64,000 nucleotides of DNA from Maribacter arcticus (lineage in GTDB: Bacteria > Bacteroidota > Bacteroidia > Flavobacteriales > Flavobacteriaceae): contig NZ_FUYL01000002.1 of NCBI RefSeq assembly GCF_900167935.1, positions 62,001 through 126,000 on the forward strand, written 5' to 3'. Position numbers and translations under genes: made by a program. The stretch's first letter is position 1, and each line of letters begins with the position of its first letter. Below are positions 36,685 through 47,347 of this stretch, in pieces. The notes under the pieces were generated by a model. It worked only from the letters and a program-made list of their open reading frames with translations, did not search any database and was not told the origin of the DNA.

Positions 36685-39084
36685 TTACTCTGTTCTCAAA
36701 CTCTTTACAGGATTAGCTTTTGCTGCTTTAATTGCCTGAAAACTAACAGTTAAAATTGTCACCAACATCGCACCAACCATGGCCAAGGCGAATATCCACC
36801 ATTTTAGGATTACCCGGTAAGGATACTCCTGTAACCATCCGTTCATAATGAAGTATGCTATGGGCACTGCTATAAAACAAGAGATGATTACTAGCTTTAA
36901 AAAGTCTTTTGATAGCATATTCCATACATTAAAAATTGATGCTCCCAATACCTTTCTTACGCCTATTTCTTTCTTTCGTTGTTCTGCCACAAATGAGGTA
37001 AGTCCAAATAGTCCTAAACAACTAATTAATATGGCAAGTGCTGTAAAAACACCTGAAAGCGTACCGATTCGTTCTTCTGAAGCAAATTTTTGGCCATATT
37101 CACTATCTATAAATTCATACTCAAACGGTATATCTGGAAAATGCTCTTTAAAAACCCTCTCGATTGTAACAATGTTTTTACTGGCACTCTCATTTGGGTT
37201 TAATCTCAAATTATAATAGCTAGCGTTATTTTGCCTATCATATACATAAACACCTTGTTTTACAGGTTCGTAAGGTGATTGGGTTATCATATCTTGTACT
37301 ACTCCAATAATTTTCAAAGGTGGTCCTGGGTCTTCATCATTATCATCTTTCAATAACATACCTACCGGATTTTCCAATCCCAAATATTTCTTTGCAGATT
37401 CATTAATCAATACACCTAAAGAATCTGTTGCAAATTCTCTAGAAAAATCTCTACCTTCTAAAATTTTAAGGTTCAATGATTTTGCGTACTCTGATGAAAC
37501 CTCTGTCCATGCCAAATCTTCTTGAAATCCTTCTGGCTTACCTTCCCAAGTAAAGCCACTTCTGTTTGACCAAATTTGCGTAGTAGGACTACTAGAAGTA
37601 GACATTTCTACCACTGCATTTGACCCTAAAAATTCAGAACGCATCAAATCATATTTACCTACAAAATCTTGACTAAACGTGGGTATCTGTATCAACCCCT
37701 CTTTGTCATACCCTACAGGACGATTCTTGGCATGATTTATTTGTTGCATCACTATTACTGTACCTATAATGAAAGCTACCGAAACAGTAAACTGTACCAC
37801 AACTAATATTTTTCTTGGCAAGCCAGCATATTTACCTGACTTAAAAGTTCCCTTTAAAACGTCTACCGGTTTAAATGAAGATAGATAAAGAGCGGGATAA
37901 CTACCTGCTAACAATGAAGTGAATAAAATAAATGCCAAAGAAATCAACCAAAATATACCATTATCCCAAGGGAAAGTAATTTCCTTTTTTGACAATTCAT
38001 TAAATCCGTTTAAAGATAATACCACCAATAACATTGCTAAGAAAAAAGCAAAAAGAACTACTAAGAAAGATTCACTTAAAAATTGATAGATCAATTGTCC
38101 TCTTTGTGATCCTATTGATTTTCGAATACCAACTTCTTTACCGCGTTTTTCTGACCTAGCTGTACTTAAGTTCATAAAATTAATACACGCCAAAAGCAGA
38201 ACAAATGCACCGATTATACCGAAAAGCCAAACATATTTTATGCGTCCCCCGTTTTGCTTACCATTCTCAAAACTACTACGTAGGTACCAGTCTTCCATTG
38301 GAAAAAGAAAAAGCTGGGGATTAAATTCAGATGAATCGGGATTAAGATTTTTCTTTACATCTTTAATAGTATTGGTGATTTTCTCGAAAGATGTATTGTC
38401 GGAAATTTGCACAAACATTTGAAAAGAATTGTTGCCCCATTGGTCTTCTGCATTTCTTATCCATTCGTTATTCGCCAAATATTTTTCCCAAGGAATTATA
38501 AAGTCAGTGTCGTTGAAGGAATTATTTACGGGAATATCCTTATAAACCGAACTTACATTTAACTTGTGCTCGTTACTTACGGTAACCGTTTTACCGATTG
38601 GATCTTCGTTTCCAAATAAGGCATTGGCCGTAGATTCAGATAACATGATGGAGTTGATTTCTCGAAGTCCGTCTTTCTCCCCTTTTATAATTTCTAGACC
38701 AAAAAGCTCTGGCCCTACTTGCTGCATATAATTACCTGGCCTAGATATACTCTTGTCTCCATATTTTAAGTAATGATTATTTGTCCAAGAACACATAATC
38801 AAATGTTTAAAGTTATCGCTGTATCCATCGCGCAAGCCTTTTTCTAAAGGTCTAGGAATCGCTGGTCCGGTTCCTGTTTCTCCATTGAATGTCTGAGATT
38901 GAAAGACTTGGGCTATTTTATCCTTATTCTTGAAATAACTGTTATAGGAAAGCTCATCTAAAATCCAAAGTCCTATAATCAGCGTAACCGCCATACCCAA
39001 AGCGAGACCGCCCACATTTATAATGGTATACCCTTTGTTCTTCCAAAGATTTCGCCAAGCGATTTTTAAATAGTTCTTGAACAT
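36685..39084 (-). CDS. MacB/FtsX-type ABC permease, array member 4
   Basis: 799 residues, same doubled MacB_PCD-FtsX layout. It begins MFKNYLKIAWRNLWKNKGYT and holds EQRKKEIGVRKVLGASIFN near the second FtsX block. By N-terminus it groups with member 1 (both WKNKGY). It ends VKSLRTE, like members 1 and 5. Preceded by the shared leader at 39085-39109. Confidence 0.94.
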   Translation of the reverse strand: MFKNYLKIAWRNLWKNKGYTIINVGGLALGMAVTLIIGLWILDELSYNSYFKNKDKIAQVFQSQTFNGETGTGPAIPRPLEKGLRDGYSDNFKHLIMCSWTNNHYLKYGDKSISRPGNYMQQVGPELFGLEIIKGEKDGLREINSIMLSESTANALFGNEDPIGKTVTVSNEHKLNVSSVYKDIPVNNSFNDTDFIIPWEKYLANNEWIRNAEDQWGNNSFQMFVQISDNTSFEKITNTIKDVKKNLNPDSSEFNPQLFLFPMEDWYLRSSFENGKQNGGRIKYVWLFGIIGAFVLLLACINFMNLSTARSEKRGKEVGIRKSIGSQRGQLIYQFLSESFLVVLFAFFLAMLLVVLSLNGFNELSKKEITFPWDNGIFWLISLAFILFTSLLAGSYPALYLSSFKPVDVLKGTFKSGKYAGLPRKILVVVQFTVSVAFIIGTVIVMQQINHAKNRPVGYDKEGLIQIPTFSQDFVGKYDLMRSEFLGSNAVVEMSTSSSPTTQIWSNRSGFTWEGKPEGFQEDLAWTEVSSEYAKSLNLKILEGRDFSREFATDSLGVLINESAKKYLGLENPVGMLLKDDNDEDPGPPLKIIGVVQDMITQSPYEPVKQGVYVYDRQNNASYYNLRLNPNESASKNIVTIERVFKEHFPDIPFEYEFIDSEYGQKFASEERIGTLSGVFTALAILISCLGLFGLTSFVAEQRKKEIGVRKVLGASIFNVWNMLSKDFLKLVIISCFIAVPIAYFIMNGWLQEYPYRVILKWWIFALAMVGAMLVTILTVSFQAIKAAKANPVKSLRTE

Positions 39085-39109
39085 GATTCTCGTTATTTGA
39101 TTGATTGAT
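39085..39109 (-). repeat. Leader repeat before permease 4
   Basis: A sequence read on the minus strand as TCAATCAATCAAATAACGAGAATC immediately precedes the ATG. Close copies precede permeases 2 and 3. It probably reflects duplication of the gene together with its leader. Confidence 0.6.
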
Positions 39110-39160
39110 ATTTCTTATTAATTCATTCTAGTATAAAGAGTGATTTAATATTTAAATGTT

Positions 39161-41593
39161 TCATTCTGAACGTAAACTTTTAACCGGGTTTACAATTGCC
39201 GCTTTTATGCTTTGATAACTTACCGTTACAATAGCTACCACAATTGACAAAACGGCTGCAAGTACAAATACACCAACACCCATATCTATTCGGTATGAAA
39301 AATCTTCTAACCATTTATTCATGGCAAACCAACCCAATGGCAAAGAAACCAATATTGCTATCCCTACCAATTTTAGAAAGTCTACCGTAAGTCGATACGA
39401 AATCTGACTTACAGTAGCTCCCAACACTTTTCTAACGCCAATTTCTTTGGTTCGCTTTTCAGCATTGAAGGCAGCTAATCCAAATAATCCCAAACAAGCA
39501 ATGAAAATGGATAGAATAGTAAAAATGAAAAATATTTGACTCAGCTTTAGTTCCGCTTCGTAGGTGGTATTAAAAGCCTCATCCATAAACTGATAATCAA
39601 ATGGTTGACCGGGTGCCATTTCGTTCCATTTGTTTTCGATCTCCGCAATTGAATTTGAATAGTCCCCGCCACTTAATCTTACCGCCATATTTTCAGCAGT
39701 TTTGTTTACATGCAATCCTAATGCACCTATATTTTCCCGAAGCGATTTAAAATGAAAATCCTTTACCACCCCGATAACGGTGTAGTAGGTAGGATTCTCC
39801 AATTCTATTTCCTCTGAAATTCTCATACCCAAAGCTTCTTCGGCAGTAACGTTCAAAATTGGCAAGGTGGCTTCATTTATAATTACCGCTGTTGAATCTG
39901 TAGCATACTGTTTGTTGAAATCGCGCCCAGCTACAATATTCATCTGTAACGTTTTTAAATAATCCGTGTCTACACCCCAGGTCTGCATTTGAATTGCACT
40001 TTCTTGACTGCTAGCACCTTCTTGAAAGAAGGAACTATCCGATCGCCATGATGGAGTAGGATAAAAATCACTTAAGGTGACATTTTCAACATTGCCCATT
40101 TTAAGAATTTCCTCTTTAAATGCATTTGTTTTAGACCCCAACGGACTAATCTCATTAATCAGCAACACTTGGTCTTTTGTAAAGCCTAAATCTTTACTCT
40201 GTATATAATTTAATTGCTGAAATACCACCAGCGTACTTACTATAAGAAAAACGGAAATTGAAAATTGAAATATCACCAAGGCATTTCTTACCCTGCCATT
40301 GCCTACACTTTCTGATGCTCCGCCTTTAAGAGTTTTAACGGGAGTAAATCTAGACATGAAAAAGGCAGGATAGCATCCAGAAAAAAGACCCAACACAATA
40401 GTAGCAGCCAATAGTATTAGCCAGAACAAAGGCTGTGTAAATGGAATTGTAATGACCTTTCCGGTAAATCCGTTAAAAAATGGCAGTGTGATCATTGTGA
40501 TCAACAACGCCGCTATCAATGAAATAAAAGCTATTAAGCCAGATTCTGTCAAAAATTGAAAAATCAAATTCAATTTATTAGAACCCAAAGTTTTTCGCAC
40601 ACCCACTTCTTTGGCTCTTTTTAATGAATGTGCCGTAGACAGGTTCATGAAATTGACACTTGCCAGAATAATTAAAAATAGCCCAATGAATGAAAGTATA
40701 TAAATATTTTGTATGCTGCTGGTTGCATTCATTTCCGAGTTTCTATCGGAATGTAAATGAATATCTGTCAACGCCATGGTGTGGTAGCGTATATAATTAC
40801 CTGATGCCGCAAAGGATTCTGCCGTCATTCCCGGAAAATACTTTTGTGCCCATGGCAACATATATCTTTCTAGCATGCCTTGTAACGGTGCTTGAAAATC
40901 TTCAACCCTTGCTTCTGGTATTAATTTTATGAATGTAAAATAGTTATTACTGCCCCATAATTCTTCTCTAGATGCAACATTCCCTGCCATTGCCAAAAAA
41001 ACACTGTACTCATTAAAATAAGAGTTTTTGGGCATATCTTCTATTACCCCTGTTACCGTATAGGTATCGGAATTATTTAGAAGTAAGTCTTGTCCTAGAA
41101 CATCTGTTGATCCGAAATATTTTTCTGCGGCTGTTTTTGTTAGCACTAAAGAGTTTGTTCCTGTTAAAGCTGTTTTTGAATTCCCCACCAATAAATCAAT
41201 ACCGAAGAATTCAAAGAAAGTTGAATCGGCATAGGTTACTTTATTTTCTTTAGAACTTGTTTCTCCACCTACTTTTTTCACGTACATGCTACCCAAAGTT
41301 CTAAAACGCACCGTAGACTCTACTTGTGAGTAATCTCTTTTCAAGGCTCCTGCCATTGGCGGGGCAGATTCTGCAGCTTTAATTTCTGCACCTCCAAATT
41401 TTATATCGGCATCTATTCTATGAATACGGTCTGCATCGGCAAACATTTTATCATAACTCAGCTCATCATAAATGTATAATGAAATTATTAGAGCACCGGC
41501 CATACCTATTGCAAGGCCAAATGTATTCAAGAAGGTAAAAAAGGCTTGCTTCTTTAAGCTTCTCCATGCGATTTTAATGTGATTCTTAAACAT
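39161..41593 (-). CDS. MacB/FtsX-type ABC permease, array member 3
   Basis: 810 residues with the doubled MacB_PCD-FtsX layout. It starts MFKNHIKIAWRSLKKQAFFT and contains EKRTKEIGVRKVLGATVSQ, ending VNPVKSLRSE. It is the closest relative of member 2, sharing long runs across both halves (for instance NTFGLAIGMAGAL and AHSLKRAKEVGVRKTLGSN). The two look like a recent tandem duplication. Confidence 0.95.
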   Translation of the reverse strand: MFKNHIKIAWRSLKKQAFFTFLNTFGLAIGMAGALIISLYIYDELSYDKMFADADRIHRIDADIKFGGAEIKAAESAPPMAGALKRDYSQVESTVRFRTLGSMYVKKVGGETSSKENKVTYADSTFFEFFGIDLLVGNSKTALTGTNSLVLTKTAAEKYFGSTDVLGQDLLLNNSDTYTVTGVIEDMPKNSYFNEYSVFLAMAGNVASREELWGSNNYFTFIKLIPEARVEDFQAPLQGMLERYMLPWAQKYFPGMTAESFAASGNYIRYHTMALTDIHLHSDRNSEMNATSSIQNIYILSFIGLFLIILASVNFMNLSTAHSLKRAKEVGVRKTLGSNKLNLIFQFLTESGLIAFISLIAALLITMITLPFFNGFTGKVITIPFTQPLFWLILLAATIVLGLFSGCYPAFFMSRFTPVKTLKGGASESVGNGRVRNALVIFQFSISVFLIVSTLVVFQQLNYIQSKDLGFTKDQVLLINEISPLGSKTNAFKEEILKMGNVENVTLSDFYPTPSWRSDSSFFQEGASSQESAIQMQTWGVDTDYLKTLQMNIVAGRDFNKQYATDSTAVIINEATLPILNVTAEEALGMRISEEIELENPTYYTVIGVVKDFHFKSLRENIGALGLHVNKTAENMAVRLSGGDYSNSIAEIENKWNEMAPGQPFDYQFMDEAFNTTYEAELKLSQIFFIFTILSIFIACLGLFGLAAFNAEKRTKEIGVRKVLGATVSQISYRLTVDFLKLVGIAILVSLPLGWFAMNKWLEDFSYRIDMGVGVFVLAAVLSIVVAIVTVSYQSIKAAIVNPVKSLRSE

Positions 41594-41638
41594 GATTCTC
41601 GTTTTTGATGATTGATTGATGACCAGATGAAATTCACC
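41594..41638 (-). repeat. Leader repeat before permease 3
   Basis: The minus strand reads GGTGAATTTCATC, then ATCAATCAATCATCAAAAAC and GAGAATC, directly before the ATG. It matches the leader of permease 2 nearly base for base, with GATGAAATTCACC in place of the palindrome GGTGAAATTCACC. Confidence 0.65.
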
Positions 41639-41650
41639 TCAAATTTTATT

Positions 41651-44086
41651 TCATTCTGAACGTAAACTTTTAACAGGGTTTACTATAGCGGCTTTTATAC
41701 TTTGATAGCTTACCGTTAGCACAGAAATTAAAACCGCCAAGAATGCAGCCAGTAGAAAAACCCACCAAGGAATGTTTATACGATATGTAAAATCTTCTAA
41801 CCACTTATTCATGACATACCAACCCAATGGTAAAGAAATTAATATGGCAATACCTACCAGCTTTAAGAAATCTATCGTAAGCCTCATAGATATTTGACTT
41901 ACACTGGCACCCAAAACCTTGCGCACCCCAATTTCTTTAATTCGCTTTTCTGCGTTAAATGCAGCCAAACCAAAGAGACCCAAACAGGCAATTAACAGGG
42001 AAAGGACTGTGAAAATGATGAAAATATTACCTAACCTTCGCTCACTTTGATACGTGTTATTAAAGGCATCCTCCATAAAATAGTAATCAAATGGTTCACC
42101 AGGCACTATGGTATTCCAAACACCTTCTATTCGTGCAATGGCGTTAGTGAAATCACCTGGCTGTATTTTTACAGCTAAAGCATATGCTCTGTCTCCTAAA
42201 TGAAGACTTACTGCATCTATATCTTCTTTCAAAGAAGCGATATGAAAGTCTTTAACAACCCCTATTATGGTAAAATATTCTGGATTATTTGAATCAAAAC
42301 CGGGTGTGTACCTTTTACCGATGGCTTCTTTCGGACTTAATTTCATTATTCTTACCGCCGCTTCATTGACAATAATTGTAGTAGAATCATTTCCAAAATT
42401 TTTATCAAAATCACGGCCAGCTACCAGTTCAAAATCCATCGTAGAAACATAATCATAGTCAACTGCCCATGTCTGCATGCTTACCGCATTTTCTTGATCA
42501 GTTCCTCCTTCTTCAGGACTAAAAGTAGAATCACTTCGGCTAGATGGTGTTGGAAAAAAACTACTTAATGTAGCGTCTTTTACAAAGCCCAATTGTTTTA
42601 CCTGTTCTTTAAAGGAGGTGACCTTGTCACCTGCTGTATATACATCATTAATAATCAAGACCTGGTCTTTGGAGAATCCTAGATCCTTACCTTGTATATA
42701 CTTTAATTGTTGGTAAACAACCAAAGTACTCACGATTAAAAAGACTGAAATGGCGAACTGAAAAACAACTAGGGAATTTCTTATCGTTCCACCACCAACA
42801 CTACTTCCGCCACCCCCTTTTAACACTTTAATAGGCATAAATCTTGACATGAAAAATGCGGGATAACTTCCTGAAAATAAACCTAAAATTACTACCGAAC
42901 CTAAAAGTGTGACCCAAAAAACCGGACTAGTAAATGGTATGGAAACGTCCTTATTCGCTAGTGTATTAAAAAAAGGTAATGCAATAACGGCAAAAATAAG
43001 GGCGAGTAGTAAGGACAGAAAAGATATTAACCCAGACTCTACCAAAAACTGCCGCACCAAATCTATTTTATTAGAACCTAATGTTTTTCGTACCCCAACT
43101 TCTTTAGCTCGTTTTAGAGAGTGCGCCGTAGAAAGGTTCATAAAATTAACACTGGCCAAGACAATTAGAAAAACTGCTATAAATGACAGAATATAAATAC
43201 TTTGAATATCATTGTTAGCACTAATCTCGGCCACTCTATGCGATTTCAAATGAATATCGGTCAATGGCATCGTGCTATAAACCAAGTAGCTGCCAGATTT
43301 TTTTAACTGTTCTTCAGTTATACCTGGCATATACTGTTGTACACCAGGAATCACATATTTACCTAAAAATCCACGTAATTGTTCTTGTATATCAGCAGCA
43401 TTGACCGTGGGTATTAGCTTAATAAAAGTCTGATAGTTATTACTGCCCCAATTAATCTCTTTGGCATCACCATTCCCTTCCATTGATTCAAAAACAGAAT
43501 GGTCTCTCAAGAAAGAATTCTGCGGAAAATCATCAATAACCCCGACTACGGTATACGTTTCCTCATTATTAAGAACTAAATTTTGTCCTACGGCATTGCC
43601 GATTTCAAAATGTTTTTCAGCAGCCGTTTTAGTTAGTACTAACGTATTTGGATTTTTTAATGCAGTTTTTACATCGCCTGCCAATAATTCTAAACCAAAC
43701 ATTTCAAAAAAGCTAGCGTCTACAAAAGTGGTCTGCTCTTCTTTTACATTAGCTTGATCATCTGCTTTGCGAACCAATGCACTACCCCGTGTTCTAAACC
43801 TAGTGACCAATTCAATTTCAGAAAAATCATTTTTTAATGCTTCTGCCATAGGTGCTGGAGTTACGGCAAATTCACGTGCATCGCCTCCAAATTTAATATC
43901 TGCATGTATTCTATGAATGCTATTGGCATCAGCGAACATTTTATCATAACTCATTTCATCATAGATGTACAATGCTATAAGTAGTGCCCCAGCCATACCA
44001 ATAGCTAGACCGAATGTATTTAGAAATGTAAAAAAAGGTTGCTTTTTTAGACTTCTCCAAGCGATTTTAATATAGTTTTTAAACAT
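41651..44086 (-). CDS. MacB/FtsX-type ABC permease, array member 2
   Basis: 811 residues from the ATG at 44084-44086 (MFKNYIKIAWRSLKKQPFF). A frame open to 44128 would add 14 residues encoded by the leader repeat, so the internal ATG, which aligns with the other members, is preferred. Doubled MacB_PCD-FtsX layout, with EKRIKEIGVRKVLGASVSQ near the end. Closest to member 3. Confidence 0.95.
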   Translation of the reverse strand: MFKNYIKIAWRSLKKQPFFTFLNTFGLAIGMAGALLIALYIYDEMSYDKMFADANSIHRIHADIKFGGDAREFAVTPAPMAEALKNDFSEIELVTRFRTRGSALVRKADDQANVKEEQTTFVDASFFEMFGLELLAGDVKTALKNPNTLVLTKTAAEKHFEIGNAVGQNLVLNNEETYTVVGVIDDFPQNSFLRDHSVFESMEGNGDAKEINWGSNNYQTFIKLIPTVNAADIQEQLRGFLGKYVIPGVQQYMPGITEEQLKKSGSYLVYSTMPLTDIHLKSHRVAEISANNDIQSIYILSFIAVFLIVLASVNFMNLSTAHSLKRAKEVGVRKTLGSNKIDLVRQFLVESGLISFLSLLLALIFAVIALPFFNTLANKDVSIPFTSPVFWVTLLGSVVILGLFSGSYPAFFMSRFMPIKVLKGGGGSSVGGGTIRNSLVVFQFAISVFLIVSTLVVYQQLKYIQGKDLGFSKDQVLIINDVYTAGDKVTSFKEQVKQLGFVKDATLSSFFPTPSSRSDSTFSPEEGGTDQENAVSMQTWAVDYDYVSTMDFELVAGRDFDKNFGNDSTTIIVNEAAVRIMKLSPKEAIGKRYTPGFDSNNPEYFTIIGVVKDFHIASLKEDIDAVSLHLGDRAYALAVKIQPGDFTNAIARIEGVWNTIVPGEPFDYYFMEDAFNNTYQSERRLGNIFIIFTVLSLLIACLGLFGLAAFNAEKRIKEIGVRKVLGASVSQISMRLTIDFLKLVGIAILISLPLGWYVMNKWLEDFTYRINIPWWVFLLAAFLAVLISVLTVSYQSIKAAIVNPVKSLRSE

Positions 44087-44129
44087 GATTCTCGTTTTTT
44101 GATGATTGATTGATGCGGTGAAATTCACC
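44087..44129 (-). repeat. Leader repeat before permease 2 with palindrome
   Basis: The minus strand carries GGTGAATTTCACC (44117-44129, a perfect 6-base-arm palindrome), then GCATCAATCAATCATC and AAAAAACGAGAATC, immediately before the ATG. The palindrome could be a protein-binding site or a small hairpin over the translation start. Confidence 0.65.
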
Positions 44130-44144
44130 TTATATTTTTTTACT

Positions 44145-46493
44145 TCATTCGGTACGTAAACTTTTTACAGGGTTAGCTTTAGCTGCTTTTAAAGCTTGAA
44201 AGCTTATGGTTAACAATGCAATGGCTATAGCAATTGTACCAGCTATAACAAAAGTCCAAGCGTTTATAGAAATACGGTATGCATAACCTTCAAGCCAATT
44301 TTGCATTAATAACCATGCAATTGGGCTGGCAATTAAAATGGCTATCAAAACCAGGTTCATAAAATCTTTTGACAACAAGCCTACAATACTTGATATACTA
44401 GAACCTAAAACCTTTCGTACGCCAATCTCTTTTCGGCGCTGGTCTGCAGTAAATGCTGACAACCCAAATAAACCTAAGCAAGAAATAAGAATGGCAAGCA
44501 AGGCAAAGATTTGAGAAAGACTACCTATTAATTTTTCACTTGTGAACTTGGCATTATAAGCGTCATCTACAAACTCATATTCGAAAGGAAAAGCTGGGTT
44601 ATACTTTTTTAATACCGTTTCCATAGCTGACAATGCAGTAGTGGTTGCCATTCCTACCTTTGCTTTCACATATAGAAAACGTGCTTCGCCATGGTAATTG
44701 AAAAATATTACTGGATCACTAGACCCATACATATCGTCATATAAATAGTCTTTGACTACACCGATTACAGCATAGTCATTCTCAATTGTTTTTCCAATTG
44801 CGCTGCCGGTTCCCATTAATTTTGCAAAAGACTCACTTACTATTAGATTTGTACTGTCTTGTGCAGGATTCGTACTAAAACCTCTACCCTCAAGAATTTT
44901 CATTCCGGCTGTATCAAAGAAATTTGAACTTATATACCTCGTGGATACTAGCACATTTTCTGTATCTACACCACCCTGCCATTCTAAACCTGATGTATTA
45001 TTGCCCCCTGATAAAATATCTGAATTATTCAATCCTACACTTTCAATCATACCCGATGCAATCATTTCTTGCTCTATAGGATTGAAATTTTTAATCATAT
45101 CTCCCTTAACAGGTATCTTGACCAGATTTTCTTTATCATACCCTAAATCTCTTCCTTTAACATGCTGAACTTGTTGATAGACAATTATGGTACTGATGAT
45201 AAATACAATGGAAACCACGAATTGGGTAGCTACCAGTCCTTTTCGAATTAATGATGCACTACCCTTTGCTCTGGGCGCACCCTTTAGCACTTCTACAGGC
45301 TTAAAAGAAGATAAATAGAATGCTGGATACCAACCAGCAATAAGGCCACAAAACAACATTATACCCAATAAGGTTAAAATATGTACCGGGTTCACTAAAC
45401 TAAAATCTAATTGTTTATCAATGAGTAGGTTGAATTTCGGAATAAGAAGCTTCAATAGTACTACGCTCAACACTGCCGAAAAAGCTGCAGTAATCACTGC
45501 TTCTGCCATAAACTGAGATATCAGTCCTTTTCTACCAGAACCTAATACTTTTCGAACTCCGACTTCATTGGCTCTCTTTTCGCTTCTTGCCGTAGCAAGA
45601 TTCATAAAATTTACGCAGGCAATCAATAATATAATGATGGCAATGAGACTAAAGAGTCTTACATATATAATTTGCCCTCCAACTTTTTTACCACCTTCAA
45701 AGGTTGACCTTAAATGCCAATCTTTCATCGAATGTAGAAATGCATAGACCTCAGCATCTTCAGTTTTTTGAGGGAGTATTTTTTTTACCTTATCATTTAC
45801 AGAGTTAAAATCTGTCTCTGGCGAAAGCTCAACAAATGTATCTGAGAAAAGGGAACCATACTCTAGCATCCAATCTTTACCTACCGCGTATCGCTCAAAT
45901 GGAGCAACCCAATCAAAATTATAAGTTGCATTATTGGGCAAATCTTCAAAAACCCCAGAAATGGTATAGTTTGTATCATTATTTACTTTAATAACCTTAC
46001 CAATCGCCGAACCATTTTCTCCGTAAAGTTGTGTGGCCGTTTTCTGTGAAATAATAATGGCATCTACATCTTTGAAAGCCGTCTCTAAACTACCTTCAAC
46101 AAACGAAAGACTGAACATGTTTAAAAAATCAGGGTCGGCATATCGACCTTGCTTACTAATAGATTTATCATCTACTTGAAACATTAAATCTTCCCCTTTG
46201 GTTCTAGCCGCACCTATGACACCGGGAACTTCGTCTTTTAATACTTGTGCTAACGGCCCAGGTGTTGCTTGAAAAAATGTTCTCCATTCTCCATCATATT
46301 GTTGGTTGGTAGGCACATAATAAACTACATCTTGCTTCGAAAAATTACTATCAAAACTTACCTCATCCTCTACCCAAAGTAAAATCATTGCGGCACAGGT
46401 AATACCAATGGCCAGGCCAAAAATATTTAGCAGGCTATATCCTTTATTCTTCCAAAGATTTCGCCAAGCGATTTTGATATAGTTTTTGAACAT
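44145..46493 (-). CDS. MacB/FtsX-type ABC permease, array member 1
   Basis: 782 residues, the shortest of the five and nearest the MacA/ATPase genes. Begins MFKNYIKIAWRNLWKNKGYS and has DQRRKEIGVRKVLGSSISS near the second FtsX block. Doubled MacB_PCD-FtsX layout as in the others. A shortened leader (GAGCACC in place of GAGAATC) precedes it. Confidence 0.95.
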   Translation of the reverse strand: MFKNYIKIAWRNLWKNKGYSLLNIFGLAIGITCAAMILLWVEDEVSFDSNFSKQDVVYYVPTNQQYDGEWRTFFQATPGPLAQVLKDEVPGVIGAARTKGEDLMFQVDDKSISKQGRYADPDFLNMFSLSFVEGSLETAFKDVDAIIISQKTATQLYGENGSAIGKVIKVNNDTNYTISGVFEDLPNNATYNFDWVAPFERYAVGKDWMLEYGSLFSDTFVELSPETDFNSVNDKVKKILPQKTEDAEVYAFLHSMKDWHLRSTFEGGKKVGGQIIYVRLFSLIAIIILLIACVNFMNLATARSEKRANEVGVRKVLGSGRKGLISQFMAEAVITAAFSAVLSVVLLKLLIPKFNLLIDKQLDFSLVNPVHILTLLGIMLFCGLIAGWYPAFYLSSFKPVEVLKGAPRAKGSASLIRKGLVATQFVVSIVFIISTIIVYQQVQHVKGRDLGYDKENLVKIPVKGDMIKNFNPIEQEMIASGMIESVGLNNSDILSGGNNTSGLEWQGGVDTENVLVSTRYISSNFFDTAGMKILEGRGFSTNPAQDSTNLIVSESFAKLMGTGSAIGKTIENDYAVIGVVKDYLYDDMYGSSDPVIFFNYHGEARFLYVKAKVGMATTTALSAMETVLKKYNPAFPFEYEFVDDAYNAKFTSEKLIGSLSQIFALLAILISCLGLFGLSAFTADQRRKEIGVRKVLGSSISSIVGLLSKDFMNLVLIAILIASPIAWLLMQNWLEGYAYRISINAWTFVIAGTIAIAIALLTISFQALKAAKANPVKSLRTE

Positions 46494-46514
46494 GGTGCTC
46501 GTTTTTTGATTGAT
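46494..46514 (-). repeat. Shortened leader repeat before permease 1
   Basis: The minus strand reads GAAATCAATCAAAAAACGAG then CACC before the ATG, a shorter and diverged copy of the leader found before permeases 2, 3 and 4. Confidence 0.45.
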
Positions 46515-46587
46515 TTCTAAAATAAAATCCGTGATTAAGGGATAAGTTTGGTTGGTTTGGTGTTGATTGATGAATAAACTCTACCTA

Positions 46588-47283
46588 TTAAATCATTGCG
46601 CCGATAGCCCTATTTTGACTTTCGGTAACTATTTGTCCATCGAAAAGATTAACTATTCTATGAGCAAAATGAGAATCGTGGTCTGAGTGTGTTACCATTA
46701 CTATTGTGGTTCCTTCCTGGTTTAATTCTGTTAATAAGTTCATTACTTCCAAACCATTTTTAGAATCTAAATTACCCGTAGGCTCATCGGCTAATATTAA
46801 TTTCGGATTCGTAACAACTGCTCTTGAAATGGCAACACGTTGCTGTTGACCACCTGATAATTGCTGTGGAAAATGTTTTTCTCTATGTGCAATTTTCATA
46901 CGTTCAAGTACTTTCATTACCTTTTCTTTACGCTCTGCCTTGCCCATTTTCAAATAGATTAACGGCAGCTCTACATTTTCAAATACGGTAAGTTCATCTA
47001 TTAGATTAAAGCTTTGAAATACGAAGCCAAGATTTCCTTTACGCAATTGTGTACGTTGGCTTTCTTTTAAACCACCTACCTCATTTCCGGCAAAATTATA
47101 ACTGCCATCGGTAGGGTTATCTAACATACCTATGATATTCAAAAGTGTTGATTTACCACAGCCTGAAGGCCCCATTATAGCGACAAATTCACCATCCTCT
47201 ACTTTTAAGTTGACATTGTTCAATGCCAATGTTTCTACTTCTTCTGTTCTAAAACTTTTTTTAAGATTCGTAATGGTTATCAT
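46588..47283 (-). CDS. ABC transporter ATP-binding protein (MacB/LolD type), proximal copy
   Basis: 231 residues: Walker A GPSGCGKST, Q-loop FVFQSFNLID, signature LSGGQQQR, Walker B LILADEPTGNLD and H-loop VTHSD. A canonical LolD/MacB-type ATPase. It lies between the MacA-like adaptor gene (64-base gap) and permease 1, as in macAB operons. Confidence 0.96.
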   Translation of the reverse strand: MITITNLKKSFRTEEVETLALNNVNLKVEDGEFVAIMGPSGCGKSTLLNIIGMLDNPTDGSYNFAGNEVGGLKESQRTQLRKGNLGFVFQSFNLIDELTVFENVELPLIYLKMGKAERKEKVMKVLERMKIAHREKHFPQQLSGGQQQRVAISRAVVTNPKLILADEPTGNLDSKNGLEVMNLLTELNQEGTTIVMVTHSDHDSHFAHRIVNLFDGQIVTESQNRAIGAMI

Positions 47284-47347
47284 TTTCGATTGATTTTAAT
47301 TGTTATTTAAAAGACACCTCAACTATGCTAGATGTGACAGTTTATTT

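Noticed and set aside
39085-46514. CRISPR-like spaced repeats
   Set aside because: The copies are leaders 2.4-2.5 kb apart directly before start codons, not a spacer array.
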